This document shows positions 5,308 to 7,391 of a stretch of DNA of 7,391 nt, in pieces. Under the pieces are notes generated by a model, which searched no databases, had not been told where the DNA came from, and saw only the letters and a program-made list of their open reading frames with translations. The first letter of the stretch is position 1, and the number at the start of each line of letters is the position of its first letter. A program made the position numbers and the translations under genes. This DNA comes from an uncultured Clostridium sp. (GTDB lineage: Bacteria > Bacillota > Clostridia > Lachnospirales > Lachnospiraceae), in contig CAUCIO010000108.1 in NCBI GenBank assembly GCA_958442925.1, forward strand, positions 1 through 7,391, in the 5' to 3' direction.

Positions 5308-6987
5308 ATGGGAATTAATAAACCAGACGATTACGCAGCCAGACTGCTGAAAGCCAGGAGAAGACGAAACGGGAAGGATCCGCTTAAATATTTTTTGATT
5401 GCAGCTGGATGCGTGATAGTGATTCTCGTTATTGTGCTGGCGGGAAAGCTTGCAAAGGGCGGCAGAATTGACCTGGGCGCAGGCAGAGCCGGAAAGGGGC
5501 CTGAGATAGAGGGCGCATTTGAAAGCGAAGGAAGTACAGAGCCGGCACAGGGCGATTTGATGGGTGAAGATGAAGAACTGAGAAAGATTGACGAGCAGAA
5601 GGCAGCAGTAGTAGAGTCCTATGAAAATCTGGGAATCGTACAGGTAACCGGCTATCTGAATATGAGGGAGAATCCGGATCAGAACGCCGACATTATCGGA
5701 AAGATGTTAAATGGGAGCGCCTGTGAGATTTTAGACGACTCTCAGGAGGGATGGTATCAGGTGACTTCCGGCGGCCTTACGGGCTACATCAGTTCCCAGT
5801 ATGTGCTGACAGGAGACGAGGCTAAGACGGCTGCTTTTGACCTGGTAGATCAGATGGCTGTTATTACAGCTGACAAACTGAATGTGAGAAGTGAACCAAA
5901 TCAGGACGCTCAGGTGCTGGAGCAGGTTCTGAGAAATGAGCGCTATACAATTGAGGAAGAAGCGGGAGACTGGATTAAGATTCCGGACGGATATATTTCC
6001 TCTGAGTATGTGCAGGAACGCTACGCTTTAAATGAGGCCAGAAAGCTGGATCTGCGTACTATGGTTCTGAACATGTATGACAACATTGGTATTTCCAATG
6101 TAAACAACTACCTGAATATCCGCAAGGAGCCAAAGGAGGACGGAAAGATCATCGGAAAGATGACCAGCAAGTCAGCCGGTGAAATTCTGGAGACTACGGA
6201 AGACGGAAAATGGCACAAGATTAAGTCGGGCCCTGTAACAGGATATGTAAGCTCTGAATATATCCTGACTGGCCAGGCGGCCAAGGACGAGGCCCTGCAG
6301 GAGGCCAAGCTGATGGCCATTGTATCTACAGATCGGTTAAACGCCAGAACGGAACCTAACACAGAAGCTCCTATCTGGACACAGATTTCCAACAGTGAGC
6401 GGTATAATGTGCTGAGCCAGCAGGACGGATGGGTAGAGATTGAGTTAGATACGACATCTGCTTACGTAGCTACTGACTATGTGGACGTCCGTTATGCGCT
6501 GAATGAGGCTATTGAATTTACTCCTGTGGAGGAGACTTCCGACACAGGCAGCTCTGGCGGAAAGGGAAGTTCAGGCGGAAAAGGCAGCTCCGGCAGTAAG
6601 GGAAGCTCTGGAAGCGGTTCCTCCAAGCGTTCCCAGATTGCAAGCTATGCGACTCAGTTCCTGGGCAATCCTTATGTATGGGGAGGTACCAGCCTTACAA
6701 ACGGCGCGGATTGTTCTGGATTTACCATGGCGGTTATGTCACATTTCGGAGTAGGACTGCCCCATCATTCCGGTTCTCAGGCTAATGCAGGAAGAGCGAT
6801 TTCCTCTTCTGAGATGCGGCCAGGCGATCTGGTATTCTATACGAACAGCGGCGGTACGATTAACCACGTAGCCCTCTATATTGGAAACGGGCAGGTTGTA
6901 CACGCCTCCAACCCAAGCAGCGGAATCAAGATTTCCCGGTGGAATTACCGTACTCCGGCGAAGATTGTCAATGTTTTGGGAGATTAA
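5308..6987 (+). CDS. Membrane-anchored SH3b-NlpC/P60 peptidoglycan hydrolase, paralog 2
   Basis: A second wall endopeptidase of the same plan as its upstream neighbour, 559 residues from the ATG at 5308 (561 if the ATG at 5302 is used; the ribosome binding site favours 5308). It has a short Arg-rich cytoplasmic tail (ARRRR), one membrane helix (about 28-46), a charged linker, four SH3b domains (about 111-169, 184-238, 264-322, 337-397), a Gly/Ser/Lys linker (about 412-441) and an NlpC/P60 domain (about 443-559). Catalytic residues are intact: Cys469 in ADCSGF, His520 in INHVALYIG and His532 in VVHAS. It lies 174 bases after paralog 1 with its own promoter and no strong terminator between, so read-through is also possible. 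A bidirectional terminator follows. It differs from paralog 1 in the cytoplasmic tail and the flexible linker. Target bond and partners are inferred from the family only. Confidence 0.88.
   Translation: MGINKPDDYAARLLKARRRRNGKDPLKYFLIAAGCVIVILVIVLAGKLAKGGRIDLGAGRAGKGPEIEGAFESEGSTEPAQGDLMGEDEELRKIDEQKAAVVESYENLGIVQVTGYLNMRENPDQNADIIGKMLNGSACEILDDSQEGWYQVTSGGLTGYISSQYVLTGDEAKTAAFDLVDQMAVITADKLNVRSEPNQDAQVLEQVLRNERYTIEEEAGDWIKIPDGYISSEYVQERYALNEARKLDLRTMVLNMYDNIGISNVNNYLNIRKEPKEDGKIIGKMTSKSAGEILETTEDGKWHKIKSGPVTGYVSSEYILTGQAAKDEALQEAKLMAIVSTDRLNARTEPNTEAPIWTQISNSERYNVLSQQDGWVEIELDTTSAYVATDYVDVRYALNEAIEFTPVEETSDTGSSGGKGSSGGKGSSGSKGSSGSGSSKRSQIASYATQFLGNPYVWGGTSLTNGADCSGFTMAVMSHFGVGLPHHSGSQANAGRAISSSEMRPGDLVFYTNSGGTINHVALYIGNGQVVHASNPSSGIKISRWNYRTPAKIVNVLGD
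5620..6510 (+). repeat. Internal duplication: two SH3b A-B modules in paralog 2
   Basis: The same A-B-A-B arrangement as in paralog 1. The modules start at YENLGIVQV (5620) and YDNIGISNV (6076), again exactly 456 bases apart. The identical period in both genes shows that the module duplication came before the gene duplication. Confidence 0.75.
6547..6618 (+). repeat. Four 18-bp tandem units encoding a GSSGGK-type linker
   Basis: Four consecutive 18-base units (starting at 6547, 6565, 6583 and 6601) encode GSSGGK, GSSGGK, GSSGSK and GSSGSG. They form a flexible, basic hinge between the last SH3 domain and the peptidase domain. Paralog 1 has no such linker, so the repeat was gained here or lost there. 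Third positions vary between units. Confidence 0.8.
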
Positions 6988-7009
6988 AAGAGAGTTGTAA
7001 AAATAATAT

Positions 7010-7070
7010 AAAAGCAGATAAGATTTCCTTGCTCCACTGAAAGTCGCTGGAAATCTTATCTGCTTTTTTT
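7010..7070. terminator. Bidirectional terminator, 19-bp perfect stem
   Basis: The arms 7010-7028 and 7049-7067 are perfectly complementary over 19 bp around a 20-base loop in which ACT-GAA-AGT could pair further. On the plus strand the stem runs into seven T residues (7064-7070). On the minus strand it is followed by a T-rich stretch (complement of 6998-7013). It lies between the converging paralog 2 and CitC genes and can end both transcripts. Confidence 0.85.
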
Positions 7071-7076
7071 CTGCTT

Positions 7077-7391
7077 CTAATAGTGTATGACCTGAGCGGA
7101 GTTCTGAATGGCCTGGATGACGGGAAGCGCTTCTTCAGAAATGAAGTAGCGGTAGGTGGTTTCCGGAACGAGAGGACGTATCTCTTCCATACGGCCGTCA
7201 TGGATCAGGCTCCGAACCAGGGAAGCGCTGACAGGGCGGGCATTCTGTTCCAGTCTGGGAATGACTTTTATGGAGAGAGGGCCGCCTTTTTCAGCCTCCT
7301 GAACCATGATATGATTGTAAAGCCCCGTCACCTGGCTGAAGGGTTCTTCTCCAACAAAGCGGACAGAGACAGACAGAGCGTCTGCAATTTT
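7077..7391 (-). CDS. citC: [Citrate (pro-3S)-lyase] ligase, C-terminal part (runs off window)
   Basis: The minus-strand frame enters open at the window edge and ends with TAG at 7079-7077, giving 104 residues, about the last third of a protein usually near 340 residues. CitC activates citrate lyase by acetylating the 2'-(5''-phosphoribosyl)-3'-dephospho-CoA prosthetic group on the acyl carrier subunit, using acetate and ATP. Diagnostic parts are VRFVGEEPFSQVTGLYN, KVIPRLEQNARPVSASLVR and PLVPETTYRYF; the PVSASLVR segment corresponds to the ISxSxxR nucleotide-binding motif of adenylyltransferase-like enzymes. The real start lies outside the window; the internal GTG at 7331 is not the start. 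It converges on the hydrolases and shares their terminator. Whether citDEF genes lie upstream cannot be seen. Confidence 0.82.
   Translation of the reverse strand, partial: KIADALSVSVRFVGEEPFSQVTGLYNHIMVQEAEKGGPLSIKVIPRLEQNARPVSASLVRSLIHDGRMEEIRPLVPETTYRYFISEEALPVIQAIQNSAQVIHY

Noticed and set aside
6968..7201. 77-residue minus-strand frame across the terminator
   Set aside because: It overlaps the CitC C-terminus in another frame and crosses the bidirectional terminator; the CitC frame has strong family motifs.

Overview
The window looks like chromosomal DNA of a low-to-moderate GC Firmicute, most likely a gut Lachnospiraceae / Clostridium cluster XIVa bacterium. That placement is inferred from purine-rich GGAGG ribosome binding sites, TTGACA/TATAAT promoters with 17-bp spacers, a Gram-positive style lipoprotein, and the membrane-anchored SH3b-NlpC/P60 hydrolase type. 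No rRNA, tRNA, CRISPR, phage or insertion-sequence signal was seen.

Layout. (1) Bases 1-215, minus strand: 5' part of a small unrecognised membrane protein with its own good promoter. (2) Bases 216-559: AT-rich divergent intergenic region with one promoter per direction, short palindromes, and a stem-loop in the leader of the next operon. (3) Bases 560-3302: a three-gene ABC importer operon in the order lipoprotein, permease, ATPase. Both junctions are TAATG overlaps, and a strong terminator (3321-3349) ends the unit. The family is the COG2984/COG4120/COG1101 group, which includes the TrpXYZ aromatic amino acid importers. (4) Bases 3353-6987: two tandem paralogous wall hydrolases, each with an N-terminal membrane anchor, four SH3b domains in an A-B-A-B arrangement, and a C-terminal NlpC/P60 peptidase domain with an intact Cys-His-His set. 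Each has its own extended -10 promoter. (5) A 19-bp perfect stem-loop (7010-7067) serves as a bidirectional terminator facing (6) the C-terminal third of a minus-strand gene that reads as [citrate (pro-3S)-lyase] ligase, CitC, cut by the window edge.

How the genes fit together. The importer is a self-contained transport operon. The two hydrolases are a separate cell-envelope pair, probably acting on peptidoglycan stem peptides outside the membrane. Nothing links importer, hydrolases and CitC into one pathway.

Overall these are ordinary housekeeping or envelope genes. The points worth a second look are the nested duplication history of the hydrolase pair, their unrelated cytoplasmic tails, a possible 14-codon leader ORF, and palindromes near two promoters. 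I see no convincing novel system.
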